From: Trichobilharzia szidati
Lineage: Eukaryota > Platyhelminthes > Trematoda > Strigeidida > Schistosomatidae
Direction of reading: 5' to 3'
DNA length: 64,000 nt
Assembly (NCBI GenBank): GCA_944472155.2
Contig: OX235279.1
Span: 148,264,199 to 148,328,198, forward strand
A program made the translations under genes and the position numbers. This document shows, piece after piece, positions 12,237 to 24,130 of the stretch; position 1 is the stretch's first letter, and every line of letters starts with the position of its first letter. Under the pieces are notes generated by a model. The model did no database searches, had not been told where the DNA came from, and saw nothing but the letters and a program-made list of their open reading frames with translations.

Positions 12237-13868
12237 TCAATGTGTTGTGGGGTAGTTGACGTGAAGCTGTCTGCTGGTAAGGGACTTAATGTTGGGACTA
12301 GTTGGCCGATTCTGATGGAACCGGCCCGTTGTAGCTTTTTCCATGGACTTAGATAGGACACTTGCGTGACACGGACTGCTATTCTCAGTACCACATCGCT
12401 CTAGTGTCACTGAGGCTTGGGGATGTATTAAGGCCTCCGTTTGCTGCCTCCTTATGGTTCGAGGTCTGCTTTCGCAGCATCGGATGTGTCCTCCCAATTT
12501 CCCCTTGATCTCATACCACCGTTGAAGTGCTATGGCCAACTGCTCTGGGGAGTTGAATGTTACACTTAGCAGCTCTAGGGAGCTAATCAGTGTGAGATGA
12601 GCGGGGCGAGGTAGTCGGTAAACGGAGATGGCTCCAGAAGTGCCAAGGGCCAACTGAGACGACAGCCATCTCCACTGCTGTACGTCATGCATGTGTTTTT
12701 CACAGGCAGTGCCCGTTTCAAGCTCCGGAACACCGTGTACCACCATGGAGGTAGAAGGCAAAAGTTCCGGTGACTCCCTCGCCATTTGTCTGACACCCCA
12801 TGGTCTATCGTGTCTCACCCTTATGATAGAGCTCCTGCCAATGGCCAGTACCTGATCCAGTAATAGTATTCTTCCGATCTCCTCTAGTCCAGTGTAACCC
12901 TTAATGGGGTGGCTTACCCTGAGGCGTGTGGACACCACTGTACAGTCAGCACTATTTCACTGAACTAATGTTCAGACTTTATTTATTGCAAAAGTTGGAC
13001 CACTGTTCCTGATCAAACAGGGCCCGTTGTTCAAGCAAGCTATCCTTGCTCACAGGTACGTAAAAAAGGATAAGAGAATTAGACCGACTGGCCTCTGACT
13101 TAGGTTTGGTCTTTGGCTGCTTGTATTCCTTTGAAGGGTCAGTCACTGTAGGCTTCATCATGTTTTCACCAAACTTTGCTGTGTTGCCAAGCTTGCTGGT
13201 GGATGTGAGTGGTGCTTCGGCAATCCTATCTTTCCCTGACGTTGTAGGTGCAGCCTTAGGACTCTTCTCTTTGTGAAGATTGGCATTTCCAGTCAGTTGG
13301 ACTGGAGTATCCTTCTTACTGTCCTTACCAAGTTTTTGGTAGTGTGGTGTTAACATATGGGGACTTTGTTGAGAGAGACTTTGTTCAGACACAAGAGCTG
13401 TGTACTGTTTCTGCTATCTATAGACAGGCTGTGTGGGACTGTGCCAGTGTGACAAATTGGACAGATATACCAGAACCATGCCCATGGGTTATTACGCACA
13501 AACTCATAGTATGATTTCGGCGCCACTTTGTCACAACGGCAGTGTACTCATCGTTTGCAAAAGTTGCATCCAAACGCTGAGTCAGTTTTAGAAACGATGA
13601 CACTGCGCGCCTGACATTCGTCTTCCTTCCTTGATGACGCCTTCAAGGTCTTATGACGTCTTGAGCGTTTCCTCTTTGTTTTTCTGTGTTTCGCGCACTG
13701 GCTTTCAATGGATGCAGGCGTAGTACCCTCTTCACCTGGTATTGCCTGTGCCACTTCAGTTCTAGACTGTGGCAACGCACGCGTAGTATCAGAACAGACG
13801 AGACCTACACGAGTCCTTAGGATATTGTGTTTTATTGCTTTTTCTAAGGCTACTTTCAACAGCCACAT
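12237..13868 (-). pseudogene. ORF1 of CR1-like LINE, with broken PHD-like zinc finger
   Basis: The N-terminal segment (13868 to 13548) is basic (KHRKTKRKRSRRHK). It is followed by a Cys/His cluster of PHD-like spacing: GCNFCKR, then VHCRCD, then WYICPICH. An in-frame TGA interrupts the finger right after CNFCKR, where a Trp would be expected. Lys-rich, low-complexity segments (12979-13392) and a longer open segment (12237-12938) follow in other frames. PHD-like fingers in ORF1 are known in CR1-group LINEs. The exact N-terminus is uncertain. Confidence 0.65.
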
Positions 13869-14064
13869 TAACGATCACTATAACTTACGCTGTATGTGAA
13901 TAAGAGAGAAACAGTATCTACCCATAAGACCAGGAATAAGACTGATAAAGTAAAAGATAAGGAAAAGAAAAGGTTTTCGACTTAACCTAGTACTTTCTGG
14001 ATGATCGGCTTCATAGCAATCACGTGGTAGATCAACAAGTCTTGTTTATATGAACGATTAATAA

Positions 14065-16670
14065 ATAAATAAATAAATAAAATTATTCTCATAGTACAGT
14101 ACATGAGGGACGCCAGTTTACAGGCATCATCAAATCGTTACAGAAATAGAACCATATAATTCAATCACAATTTACAGGCAGTAGCAAGATATGCTTTACA
14201 TGTTCGCTAGAGATTATACATACACTTGATAAATGTTAATCCCAGTAGTATAAAACAGCCTTTTCACTTATATACAACCATTTCTGTACAAAGTTGGAAA
14301 AATCTGCTAGATTGTCAGTGAGTGCAACACATCAGGAAATACAGGAGTATTGTCTTCGCATTAACAAAAAAACCAGGTCTTTGGTGGATGGATTATAAGT
14401 GCCTGGGAAAAAAATAAAGCTTGAAGTAAATATTCATACATAACTTTGTTGTGTGCAGAGTCCTCGAATTATAGTTCATAGATGTGTTATTTTGAAATCA
14501 GTGATGTGTTTATCTCATTTGATCTTCAATGTCATTGTTGGGAGTAAGTACATAAGCTTCGGACGCATTAATTAATGGATTTCTACTGGTTGTGGGTATT
14601 TTCTTAGCGTGAGGAAGGTTTATGAATTTCAGCTGTTCCGACAGGAGTTGAGAATATTAACTGCTCAGCAACATTATGGATATAAGTTCATCACATTATC
14701 TAAGGAAAGGTGGGTAGCAGTTGGTGAGGGATATATGGTGCCCAACGAGCGTTCATCTGTCCATGTGATGTTGTGGTGAGTTATACCTTTTTCATGTTGT
14801 CGGTTTATGTCCATTTTATTCCACTTATTGTGTTGGGTAGTAGTTTCACAAACGAGATTTCTTGTCTGTTTGAGGATACGTATCTTAACCGTTAATCTTT
14901 TATCTAGAATTATAAATATAGGCAAAAATCAACAGGTGTAGTATTTAAGCTTGTACATTAAATGGACCTATAATTTCGGAGGCTCTCACATAGGAACTAG
15001 AACTACTATCGTTTGCAAACTCTTGTAGTTTGTCATTAAGCACCTCTTTGAAGGAGGCCAATGTACTTGCTTGACGCATTTCCATTGGCAGTTTATTCCA
15101 TATCTGTGCATACCTAATCAAGTAAAACTTTTGCCTTGTGGCTGTTTTACATTGTTCGATAGCTACTGTACCCTTAGTGTGTCTTAGTTTGTAGCCATTG
15201 TCATCTGAAAGTCGAGTGCCATTAGTAGAGGTAAAAACTAAGTGGTTTAGAAGCTTATAGTAAAGTGTTAAGTTTAGTCTCAGGCGTCTTAGCCATAGTG
15301 TTTCTAGTCCTAGGGTATCACATCTAGTGGAGTAGTTCGCAACATTTCCTGTTCCGAGTAATTTTAACGTGAAGTACCTCTGCACTCCCTCGACTTTCAA
15401 TTTGTCCTCTATGCGTATACTACTTTACATGAATGAACAGTAATCAAATAAAGGACGCACACAAACCTTGTACAACAGAATTCTAGACTCATTTCTGTAG
15501 AAGTTCCTGAGTAGAAAGCCGATAAGTCTGTGTGACTTTGACACTTGTTTGGAGATATGTTCAGAAAATGATAGGTTATGTGAATATTTCAGCCCTAGGT
15601 CCAGTACACATTCCAGTCGTTGAAGTGCATGGCCTTGAATTGTCAGGTCAAGTTCTAAATTGTTGCAGCCTATGCAGAGCCAGCCACATTTTTCGACATT
15701 AAACTGGAGTTGCCAGGTGTCACACCATCTATCCATTTTTTTCTAATTCTTGCTGTATGGCGTTTACTGTTATTCCAACATCTGAGTTCTTGCATTTATA
15801 CGTCACTTTTAAGTCATCTGCATATAGTATTGGTTCACAGATACTGTTTATATATATTGTGAATAAGAGTGGGCCTAATACACTTCCCTGGATTACACCA
15901 CTACTTACTGGTTTAGGCCTTGAGATTATCGAGCCAACTTTCGTTGTCTGACTTCGGCCACACAGAAATGATTTTATCCAGCTCAGGAGAGAATCACATA
16001 TCCCTAGTGAGCATAGCCTGCTGACTAGCAGATTATGGGGAACTCTGTCGAAGGCTTTTGTTATATCGAAATATAGTACAATTACTAGTTCTCTGTTGTC
16101 CCTACTTCGTGTAACTTCATTGAAAAAGTCTATGTGACAGGTCACACATGATCTTTTTTTAAGAAATCCGTGTTGTGATGGATTGATAAGTTCATGTTCT
16201 AGTAAGTTGTCTGACACTTGGTCTTTAACCACTTTCTCCATTATTCGGGATATTACCGGTGTTATATTGATAGGTCTATAGTTGCATACACTGGTTTTGG
16301 CCCCTGCTTTGTGCTTAGGTAATATGTATGTGGTTTTCCACACTTCAGGATAAGTTCCAGTTTCCAACGAGAGAGTAAATATTCTAAGTAACAAGACTAC
16401 CATCTCCGTGCTACCATTTTTGTACATGACAGATGGTGTGTCATCTGTTCCAGTACTACCATTAGACTTCAAAGTCTTAATCGCTGAGTCTATATTTTGT
16501 ATGTTAAAGTCTATTTCGCCTAATTTGTGGTTACTTTTGCTGCTACAAAAGTGCCACCTGAAGCTTTGGCAGTAGTTCGAGACAGCTGAACTTACGACGC
16601 AGAGATTCAATATGTAAGCAATGGTTGAATTTAATTCACCGGCTAGGAAGATCAGGTTTCCCAAGCGGAT
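14065..16670 (-). mobile_element. CR1-clade (SR1-like) LINE relic no. 2, 5'-truncated
   Basis: This copy lies on the same strand as relic no. 1. The 3' end at about 14065-14130 carries the motif 'gatgatgcctgtaaactgg' on the minus strand and an ATTT-repeat tail. The same 3' motif recurs at 18915-18985, 21178-21240 and 36380-36425. The RT is nearly complete, but there is no endonuclease or ORF1, so the copy is 5'-truncated at about 16670. It also has a long 3' UTR-like region of about 880 bases (14065-14945). Confidence 0.85.
14945..16664 (-). pseudogene. CR1-like reverse transcriptase, near full palm and thumb
   Basis: The 15729-16664 segment holds TLSLETGTYPEVWKTTYI, NYRPINITPVISRIMEKVV, motif A (LYFDITKAFDRVPHNLL), motif B (SSGVIQGSVLGPLLFTIY) and motif C (PILYADDLK, catalytic Asp pair intact). 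It ends at a TGA after LEKNG and resumes as WCDTWQLQFNVEKCGWLCI at 15425-15736. The last segment, 14945-15400, has the VEGVQRYFTL and IWNKLPMEMRQASTLASFK regions typical of CR1 C-termini. Only two or three breaks separate it from an open frame, so it is younger than relics 1 and 3. Confidence 0.9.
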
Positions 16671-19600
16671 AATTCACAAAATAGGTATTTTCCAGTTGGA
16701 GAGGAAAAAGCACGTCATATTCAAGAAGCGCGCTTTTAGAGTCGACGCAGGAACCCATCATGACCCTGAACCTAGATATACAGCCTTTCACTGAGGACTA
16801 TGACTCTTTTGATCGTTTTCCAGTAAATTTATGGGCTTATCCACGCCCTTCTTTAATGAATCAACTGAAGTCACTGACAGGGCTTCTTCTGGGAATTCGT
16901 TTCTAGGAGTTTATGACTTGGCGTGAGAACCAGTACTCCACAGAAATATAGTTTCTCCTTGGCTTTAAAACTCTCTTGCTATGTCCTATCCTATCTATGT
17001 AGGACACACCAATTTTACAGACATGGATAAGTATTATTTAAATTACGTATATTTGGTTTATGGTTAAATTACATGGTTGCTGTCCTTTTTGACATTAGTT
17101 TGTGGGTACAATCTGCCAACTAATCATTCAAGGGAGCACATTAAGAGATATAGAAATGTTGTCTTCGCATTAACAAAAAACACAAGTTTATGTTCGTGAC
17201 ATACGATGAGTCTGAAATGATGGGAGTCTTACCCCCTCTAGTTCGTAGGAGCTGATGTTTGCGTGTCCGATACGCATGACTGCACATTTCGCTACGTTGA
17301 ATAAGGACATCCATCTCGTGAACAACTCTAATAATTTTCTGAGGTCTCCTTGCAGACGCAAGCGCACAGCTATTACCCTTTAGCTTCCCCCATCTAGGCA
17401 TAGAACCCTTGGATAATCTGTGAGCACAGATAATTCAGTGATACACAAAACTAACAAGAGAGGCTAAGGTTCAGTGCCTTGTGGCAGCTACGTACTGTCT
17501 TCCAGAAGGTGAGTTTTAAGTTGATTCTGACCTTGTCTCCTACCTATGGGGAGTTCCCTAACCCTGCCTTTGGTTCTAAGACTTTCCAACATCGCGAGTA
17601 CTCTTTTGAGAGACACTTAATTGAAGGCTCTGCTGATGTCTATGGAGACGATGTCAACGAGTCTTCTCTTATCTCTTGACTTGACCCAGCTTTTTTATGC
17701 CGTGAGAAGTTTTGACAAGCATGAGTGGTTTCCTTGGAGCTGCGCCCTGGATAAAAAGTTATTGATTTCCGGATATATCATGATACTTGATGATTCTTTA
17801 CAGTATATGGTTAAGGCACTGGTGAGACTTATAGGTCTGTAGTTTAGTGGAAATTGTTTGATTCCTTATTTTCGGGTGGCGATTATTATGGCATCTTTCC
17901 AGTCACGCGATAACACTCCATTTAGGAGAGGTAGCTTCAAGATCTCAGTCAGTGACCGACTATATGAGCTGATAGCCCCTTGATAATCCTTGGATGAACA
18001 TCATCAGGGTCCATTGATTTCTCTGCATACAGTTTCTTTAGGCAGCTGAATGCGATTTCTTGGCCGATATCAACGGAATCTATCCTGTATTCTTTTGATA
18101 CGGTCAGAGCTAATGCTATGGAGAGTGACAGCTCTTAAGTAAAGACTTTGGAAAGTAGTCCACGATTACTTCTGCCTTTTCTTGATCCTCGTTGATTGTG
18201 TCCTTGTCAATAGTCGGCTGGACTTATCCGGCATGTTGGTTGAAATTTCGCTCGGCAAATTTTTTTTGTCAATAATTTTCAATAAAATTGTTTTATATGT
18301 TTTCTGGATTGATAAGAATTCTCATTTCCTGGCTAGTTATGTTGGTGTCTGCGTCATTTAATCTGACTGCGACACACTTAGCATATTGGTTGTAATGATT
18401 AGTGTTTCATGCTGAATGCGTCAAAACATCTCTACAATGAAGAAGATGGGGTAGTTGGTGGGTAATGTCATCTACACAAATAGTTTATTTCTTGTAGAAG
18501 CTGCAGCTTTCGACATAGTGTCATTCAATGAAGACTACGTCAAAATGTGGCTATTTTCGTGTGAAGAACTGTACTATTTTACAAAAGAATGCTATCAGTA
18601 CATGGGAATCACCTATAAATGCCAACAGAACATAAAACCAATGTGTAAACGAACGGCTATGGAACTGCAATCCAACATAACCGACTAACATGGACGAAAA
18701 TGACCTTTGAGCGTCTCACTCCATCAATGACCTTGAGCATGCGGGATAATTTCAGCCTCAATAGTCAGGTCTTGAACCACGGTGGATGTCTTGGTGCTGG
18801 ATTTCATGTATAAGGAAATTTTCTCAGTTTGGGCCATTGAATTTCGAGCCAGATTCATTTTGAACTTCATCCTTGATTGGGGATTTCTGCAGTAGCGTTG
18901 ATCCTAGCAACATTGTATAATAATAATATATTCTCAATTTTGTATATGAGGGACGCAAGTTTACAGGCATCATCAATATGATAAATTGCACATATGATTA
19001 GTAAACATGTACAGCTTCCTGGTCCCAAGAGTCTCAGTCGTGATAAACAGGTTCAAGCACTTATGTTTACTGCTGTGCAATCCACGAATCTTTCGGTTTA
19101 TCCAAGGAGGGACAATATTTCAGACAATTTGAGACAGATCAAGGGATGAAAGGTTCAGTTAACTGAGGGAAATGTGCTTAAACTGGCTCCATGCGGCTTT
19201 TACTTGGGATTCTGAGTCTACGTACCAGTTCACTGAGTTGGCTGCTGAGATGATAGCATTTGTATCAGCTTTCCGAAAGTTTGGTCAAGCTGGGGTTTCG
19301 GCCCGTGATACTGCTGCTGTGAACTTGAAAGTGAACGCAGAGTGATACCTCCTTTCTAAGAGAAGAAGGTATATGAGGCCCACATCCTCACCTTAGGAGA
19401 ACACGAGGTCCAGGGCTGAAGAGGAGTTCTGTGAGTCATACAGTGTGTGCTCCACGACATGATTGACTAGAGCTGGCGAGACGTTAGATCCCAGCAGCTT
19501 ATGGTCGAAAGAGTTGTCTGAAAATAATGTTGTAAGGTTTGTCCAGTCAACTGCTGGGGCGTTGAAGTCGCCGACTACAAGACGTCTATATTTCGAAGTC

Positions 19601-20490
19601 CGAAAGCCTATCTTCTCTAATAGGAAGTCGTCTGGATTTCAGCAAGGACTGCGGTGTGCAGCAGTGAGGTCATTATCTTCGCCTATGCATTTAAGCCTAC
19701 AACGTAGACATTCGCACGTCCTACCTCACGTGCGGCATCCGGTTACGCATTTCTTGAGGTAGCCGCCTGTTTTGCGGCTTAGTCGGTCCACCCTGTGGAC
19801 TTCGACGTTTGGAGGGTCAACTTAGTTATCAGTGACGTGGGACCCGAGTCATGTCTCCGTGATGATAATTTTATCCGAGTTACTATGGTCTTACATATCA
19901 CGCGCCAAAGTTCATTTGTTCAACAGGCTGCGGGCATTTGTGTAGCAAAATACTAACTCACTTTGGTGCTTCCCCGCCTGCACCCACGGAGTTTTTGAGG
20001 CCACCAGACTTCGAAATCAGAGAACTTAAAAGTCATTCGCCCAATTCTAGAGCCGTAAACTGTCTTTTTGCGCTGTCTGCTAGGCACAAGTCGGCACGGA
20101 CATATGTGCCCTTTTCTTAAGCAGTTTGTGAGTTGTCCATTATAGCATCCCTCTCCGTCTTGCAGCCTAGTACAACTTTGAGGAGGCATGCCGGTTGATT
20201 TGTTATGGAATGGGGCTTTTGGCGGCTCTGTACGAGCTGCGTGTAGTTACGCCTGACACTTTGATAGCAACCTATCTAAGGGAGGCTTGACTAGGTTAAA
20301 GTCATGTTCATACTCGACCCATGGTTCCGAAGCCAGTTATTCCTCTACCTTTTGGAGGAGGAGTAACTTTTCGGAGAGATCAGGTTTGCTCGCGTTTGCC
20401 TTCTTCTTCTGCAGTGGAGGTCTCTTTACTCCCTTCGTGCACAGTGTCACCTTAATGTTGTCTTTAGCTCACTTTTTGCGTCATTTATTG
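16671..20490 (-). mobile_element. CR1-clade LINE relic no. 3, heavily decayed
   Basis: On the minus strand the block from about 20490 to 19080 reads as an ORF1 tail (Lys-rich) and an endonuclease, with IIITETWLGSH and LVVGDFNAPAVDW followed by a SSALDLVFS-type end. From about 18300 to 17100 an RT relic is visible, with VDIVSIDISRAFN for motif A and a degraded YADD region near 17400-17440. A 3' end of the same kind as relic no. 2 sits between them at 18915-18985. The block may therefore be two overlapping insertions rather than one element. No open frame is functional. 16671-17100 is only vaguely similar to LINE sequence. Confidence 0.65.
18915..18985 (-). repeat. CR1-like 3' terminus
   Basis: The minus strand shows the 'gatgatgcctgtaaac' motif, then 'gcgtccctcata', and an ATT-repeat tail. 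This matches the end of relic no. 2 at 14065-14130. It marks the end of an insertion between the endonuclease and RT blocks. Confidence 0.75.
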
Positions 20491-20519
20491 GTGCACTCCT
20501 ATCCAGCTGTCGCTGGTTG

Positions 20520-20865
20520 TGTCTGCCTACTATCCACCTGTGTGAGTGAGGCCTGATCCACAAGTTCGTGGGCTGTAGTGATTAACGATGTGGCTGACAA
20601 TTTTGGGGAATAATCTACCGTTACAAGCACATGCTGATGAGACCTTTGGGTGACGCCGAGCGCCACGCTATAGCCCAAGTGGAACCAAACTGCGAAACGA
20701 TGAACTGGATACCTGTGGGTGATATGGAAAAGTTCGCGCGACAAGAAAACAAGAGACCGTGAGCAATTGTAAGGCCAGGTAAAGAGAACCACCAAAATAG
20801 GGCGGAGTGGAGGTGCGCTACTGAAGCCAAAAGTTCCAATCAGGACTCAAGGGAACAATAATAAT
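20520..20865 (+). mobile_element. RTE-like LINE 3' end
   Basis: Non-open plus-strand sequence ends with a 'gttccaatcaggactcaagg' stretch and an AATAATAATAA tail. The same closing pattern is seen at 30740-30815 and 51535-51575. Only the last part of the element is present, with its frame destroyed. Confidence 0.6.
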
Positions 20866-22006
20866 AAGTTGACAGACCAAACATAAACTGCAGAATCGCA
20901 GTTGCTTCGGTCATTTATAAGTTATTCACTAGGAGACAGTATGCTTCCACAGTGGAAGTCCTTCAACTGTATGAAACTATTTTTTCGATCTTGAGGGGAA
21001 CAATCTAGCAAATTAGTGCACATTCTGCTGGCTGTATCTTTCATAGAGACAGAGTCACTAAGGTTGATATTTATTCATTGCGTCTACATTATATCTCTGG
21101 ACTCGTAAAGTAAGTGCAGACTATCCTCCACAAACTAATATTACACTATATGGTTTTAATACACTCTACCAGTGAATGACGCCTGTAAACTGGCATCCTG
21201 TATGCACTATATAATTAGGTTAAATATTATTATTTATTGCCTGCTTTATAACAAACTTTATCCATTCCAAATACTCATCCTATTTAAGTGAGTGACATTG
21301 CCTGGATCAAAACACTACAGTTACACATTAACACAAGACTCAGTAGCCGCTACTGCTAATTTGGCAACTTTGGAGATCGCCACTCACAAACATCTATTCC
21401 ACAGTTACCAAAGTAAATATTACAACAACCCAATCATTCCCCACAAGAATTAGCCTTATTAGTAACCTGTTGTTATTTGAAAGAAAGTCAAGACTGGGTG
21501 TTATTTGTTATACTGGGGCAAATGTATCTTTATGGGAGTCTATGACAGACTTGTTGAGAGTATTTGCACCAACAGAGGGCACATTAATATACTGCTTACC
21601 ATAACCTGTAATTCTAAAGTTTCCACATGTCTTTGGGAGTTTAACAAGAAGACAATCTTCGGTTGTAAATGGTGTTCAACCTTTGGGTGACCCGAAAGTA
21701 GAAGCACCATTACATAAGTTGTGAGATAAGAACAGTGCCTGTCACTTGGGGGGAGACTACTCTTACGAACTGTAAAATGGAGGCAATTAAGGTCTAGTCA
21801 CGAAACGGCTCAGCTTCAGGTTACTGTTAAATTTATGCAAAATACCAAAATGCATCATCTTGAAGAGATAGAAAGACAGTCGGGATGTGAAAATCTCTAC
21901 CGGGAAAACAAATTTTGGGTAGAACAAATTTCAAAACATCACCACTGAATATTGCCTACAAAGGTAGTCAAATGTTAGTCTCTGCCACATTTACTTTAAA
22001 AGTCTT
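20866..22006. other. Intergenic, one CR1 tail
   Basis: A plus-strand CR1-like 3' tail lies at 21178-21240 (gacgcctgtaaactggcatc followed by ATT repeats). The rest has no recognised gene. A stretch near 21890-21935 weakly resembles part of the LTR-like block at 22380-22430 and could be an older solo LTR, but the match is too short to call. Confidence 0.45.
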
Positions 22007-22440
22007 TAGAGGCTAAATGTGGTGACTTTCACAGATAGTAAGAAGTATACTGACTCAATATCTAATACCCACAACTTCTATGGTATCCTTCTATCCGCCT
22101 AGACCAAAGGCAAAGCAAAACACAAGAATTGACCGTCCAAATTACGAGTTATATTCCGGGACCACATCGGAGTGCGAGATGATTGCTCAGCTAGCTAGGG
22201 ATCGTGTACGAACGAACAAACGTGATCGACGGAGTATCAGATGGTGTGGATGCTTGAGTGGAAGCCTTCAGCTGACCAAGTCGACTGAAACAGTGAGAGT
22301 CTGCATCCAATGTTCGGCGATGAATGCTGTGGCCAATAATTCTGAGGAATTACCTACCGCTACAGCCCAATTCTCTCGTAGTGGGGATGTGAAAACCCTA
22401 AGACAAAACCAGCCGGAAGTAGAACAAACCTAATGGTTTT
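22007..22440 (-). repeat. Probable 3' LTR of gypsy element
   Basis: The 3' boundary is set by the match to the 5' remnant at 26704-26757. The other boundary (about 22440) is a guess, because the 5' LTR is too short to compare. A 117-codon plus-strand frame across it is probably chance. Confidence 0.5.
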
Positions 22441-22747
22441 CCTACTGGTAAAAACACTCTCTCAAGCGGCTTGATGTAGTGCCTACTGGTCGTCTACCTA
22501 TGCTAACAGGGTGTCTGTACATCGCTTCGTTTATCTTTGTCCGTTGGACCTCGTGCCTCATTTGCTTCTTGTACAGTGCCCGTCGCACCTGGAAAAGAAA
22601 ACAAGAATGCTAAGAACCTTGTTGAGGAAAATGTGCCAAAAATAACGTTTGAAAAATGATATGCATCTACCATACAGTAAAATAATGCGAAAATAGAACT
22701 TCGGAAAAAATATATAATTTTTAAAGTAGATGTAACATGTACGCTTA

Positions 22748-24127
22748 TTAAAAGTATTTTTTGCTTTTTATGGGATGCAATATAAAAAACTGATGTGTCT
22801 GAAAGAAAAGAATAAATACCACAAACGAACAAAGAATTGGGTGAATTGCATCACTTAGGTATGTGATATAAGTGTGAAGAAGTCCTGAGAACCTCACGTC
22901 TAATCCACAACGCGTTTTCTTTGAGGGCTTGACAGGAGGTTTTGTTGCTTTCGCCGAGCTAGTGATATCTTCGAGGACTAACGGATATTCGGTTACTTGT
23001 GTATTATTTGGAATGCTCAGCTCTAGGCTGATGGTATTGCCTTCTAAGTAGACCGGTTTCAGACGGCCGATGCTAACGGTGACTTTGTGGCCTTTTTTCT
23101 CTAAGGCAAAGGATTTACTCCTACGTCTAATGACTATATGGTCCGCTGTATGGCGACGCACAGAGTCACAAGGAACAAATACATGTGAAGAAGTTTTCAA
23201 ACACGGATGAACAAAGACGTCTATGGACTGCGGTCGAAGGGGAGCAGGTTTAACTGGACGCATTGCGTTCGTAAGCCTGTTGACTCGTTAGGCGTGATCT
23301 ACCGCTGGTGGGAGGCTAGAGGGAAAAAGAAACTCACCTAGCAGTCGTAGAGTTGTGCCATATACTAGCTTAGCGATAGTACAACCAGCATCAGTTTTCA
23401 AGGCGTTTCGTAATCCTAGGAGAACTAAAGGTACTGATTCAGTCCGATGTGCATTGTTTGCGGCTGATAAACCAGCTTTCACCTGTCGCTGTAGACGTTC
23501 TACCATACCATTAGCTTGAGGGTGGTAGGCTGATGTCCTAAAACGCATACAACCTATGATTTTAGTCAAGCCGAAGAATAAGCCGCTTTCGAATTGCCGC
23601 ACATGATCAGTTGTTATGGAGGATAGGCATCCAAAACTTGCGATCTGTCTTTCGACAAAGACGTGTGCGACTGTTTCAGCAGCTTTTGGTATGTCTTACT
23701 ACCTTGCACTTTTGGCAAGCTAAGGACATGTGTACCCATTCCTTTACTTCTGCTTAATAACGGGCCAACAAAACTGACTAGTTACGAGCTTGACGGTAGT
23801 TCGAATACCTGGGTGGGATAAGCCATGCAACGTATTGAAGACGTTACGGGGATAACTTTTAGGCACAATGAGGTGGGGAGTACTCGTGGAAATGTCACAT
23901 AGAACAGTGTCTCTTCCCACACATAAAGGTTTCTCAGCTAATTGCAGAGTTGTTTTTGACAACTCATGGTGAAGCTCGGTATCTTCTTTTTGAAGGTGAG
24001 CCAGTTTCACAAGGTCTATGCCTTGTATTTGGGTGAGAGAACAAACCCGCAACAAGGCATCTGCTACAATGCTGTTCACTCCGGATATATGGCGAATATC
24101 AGATGTAAACTGTGGAACGTAGTCCAA
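22748..24127 (-). pseudogene. Integrase region of gypsy element, with internal deletion
   Basis: 24127-23744 holds the linker and the His part of the zinc-binding domain (LHGLSHPGIRTT). Its CQKCK half appears in another frame just after the stop. The core domain (23602-23288) starts only at the second catalytic region (TTDHVRQFESGLF) and carries the third catalytic residue in HPQANGMVERLQRQ. The distance from CQKCK to TTDH is about half the normal length, so the segment with the first catalytic Asp is missing. 23263-22748 holds the C-terminal region (TADHIVIRRRSKSFALEKK, VTVSIGRLKPVYLE) typical of gypsy integrase ends. Confidence 0.85.
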
Positions 24128-24130
24128 TTG

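Larger units (their letters stand above)
10110..13900 (-). mobile_element. CR1-clade (SR1-like) LINE relic no. 1
   Basis: The order on the minus strand is ORF1 with a zinc finger (about 13868 to 12237), AP endonuclease (12236 to 11612) and reverse transcriptase (11162 to 10110). This is the CR1/SR1 layout. The RT stops just after the catalytic YADD region. The thumb and the 3' UTR are missing and are replaced by the inverted-duplication sequence. Multiple stops and frameshifts show that it is dead. It is followed on the same strand by a second CR1-like copy whose 3' end starts near 14065. Confidence 0.85.

Noticed and set aside
21885..21940. Solo LTR related to the gypsy element
   Set aside because: A short run resembles 22385-22430 (gatgtgaaaa … gtagaacaaa), but the flanking sequence cannot be aligned, so the support is too thin.
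22080..22433. 117-codon plus-strand ORF as a host gene
   Set aside because: It lies across the proposed 3' LTR, opposite to the gypsy element, and has no protein features; chance or LTR sequence is more likely.
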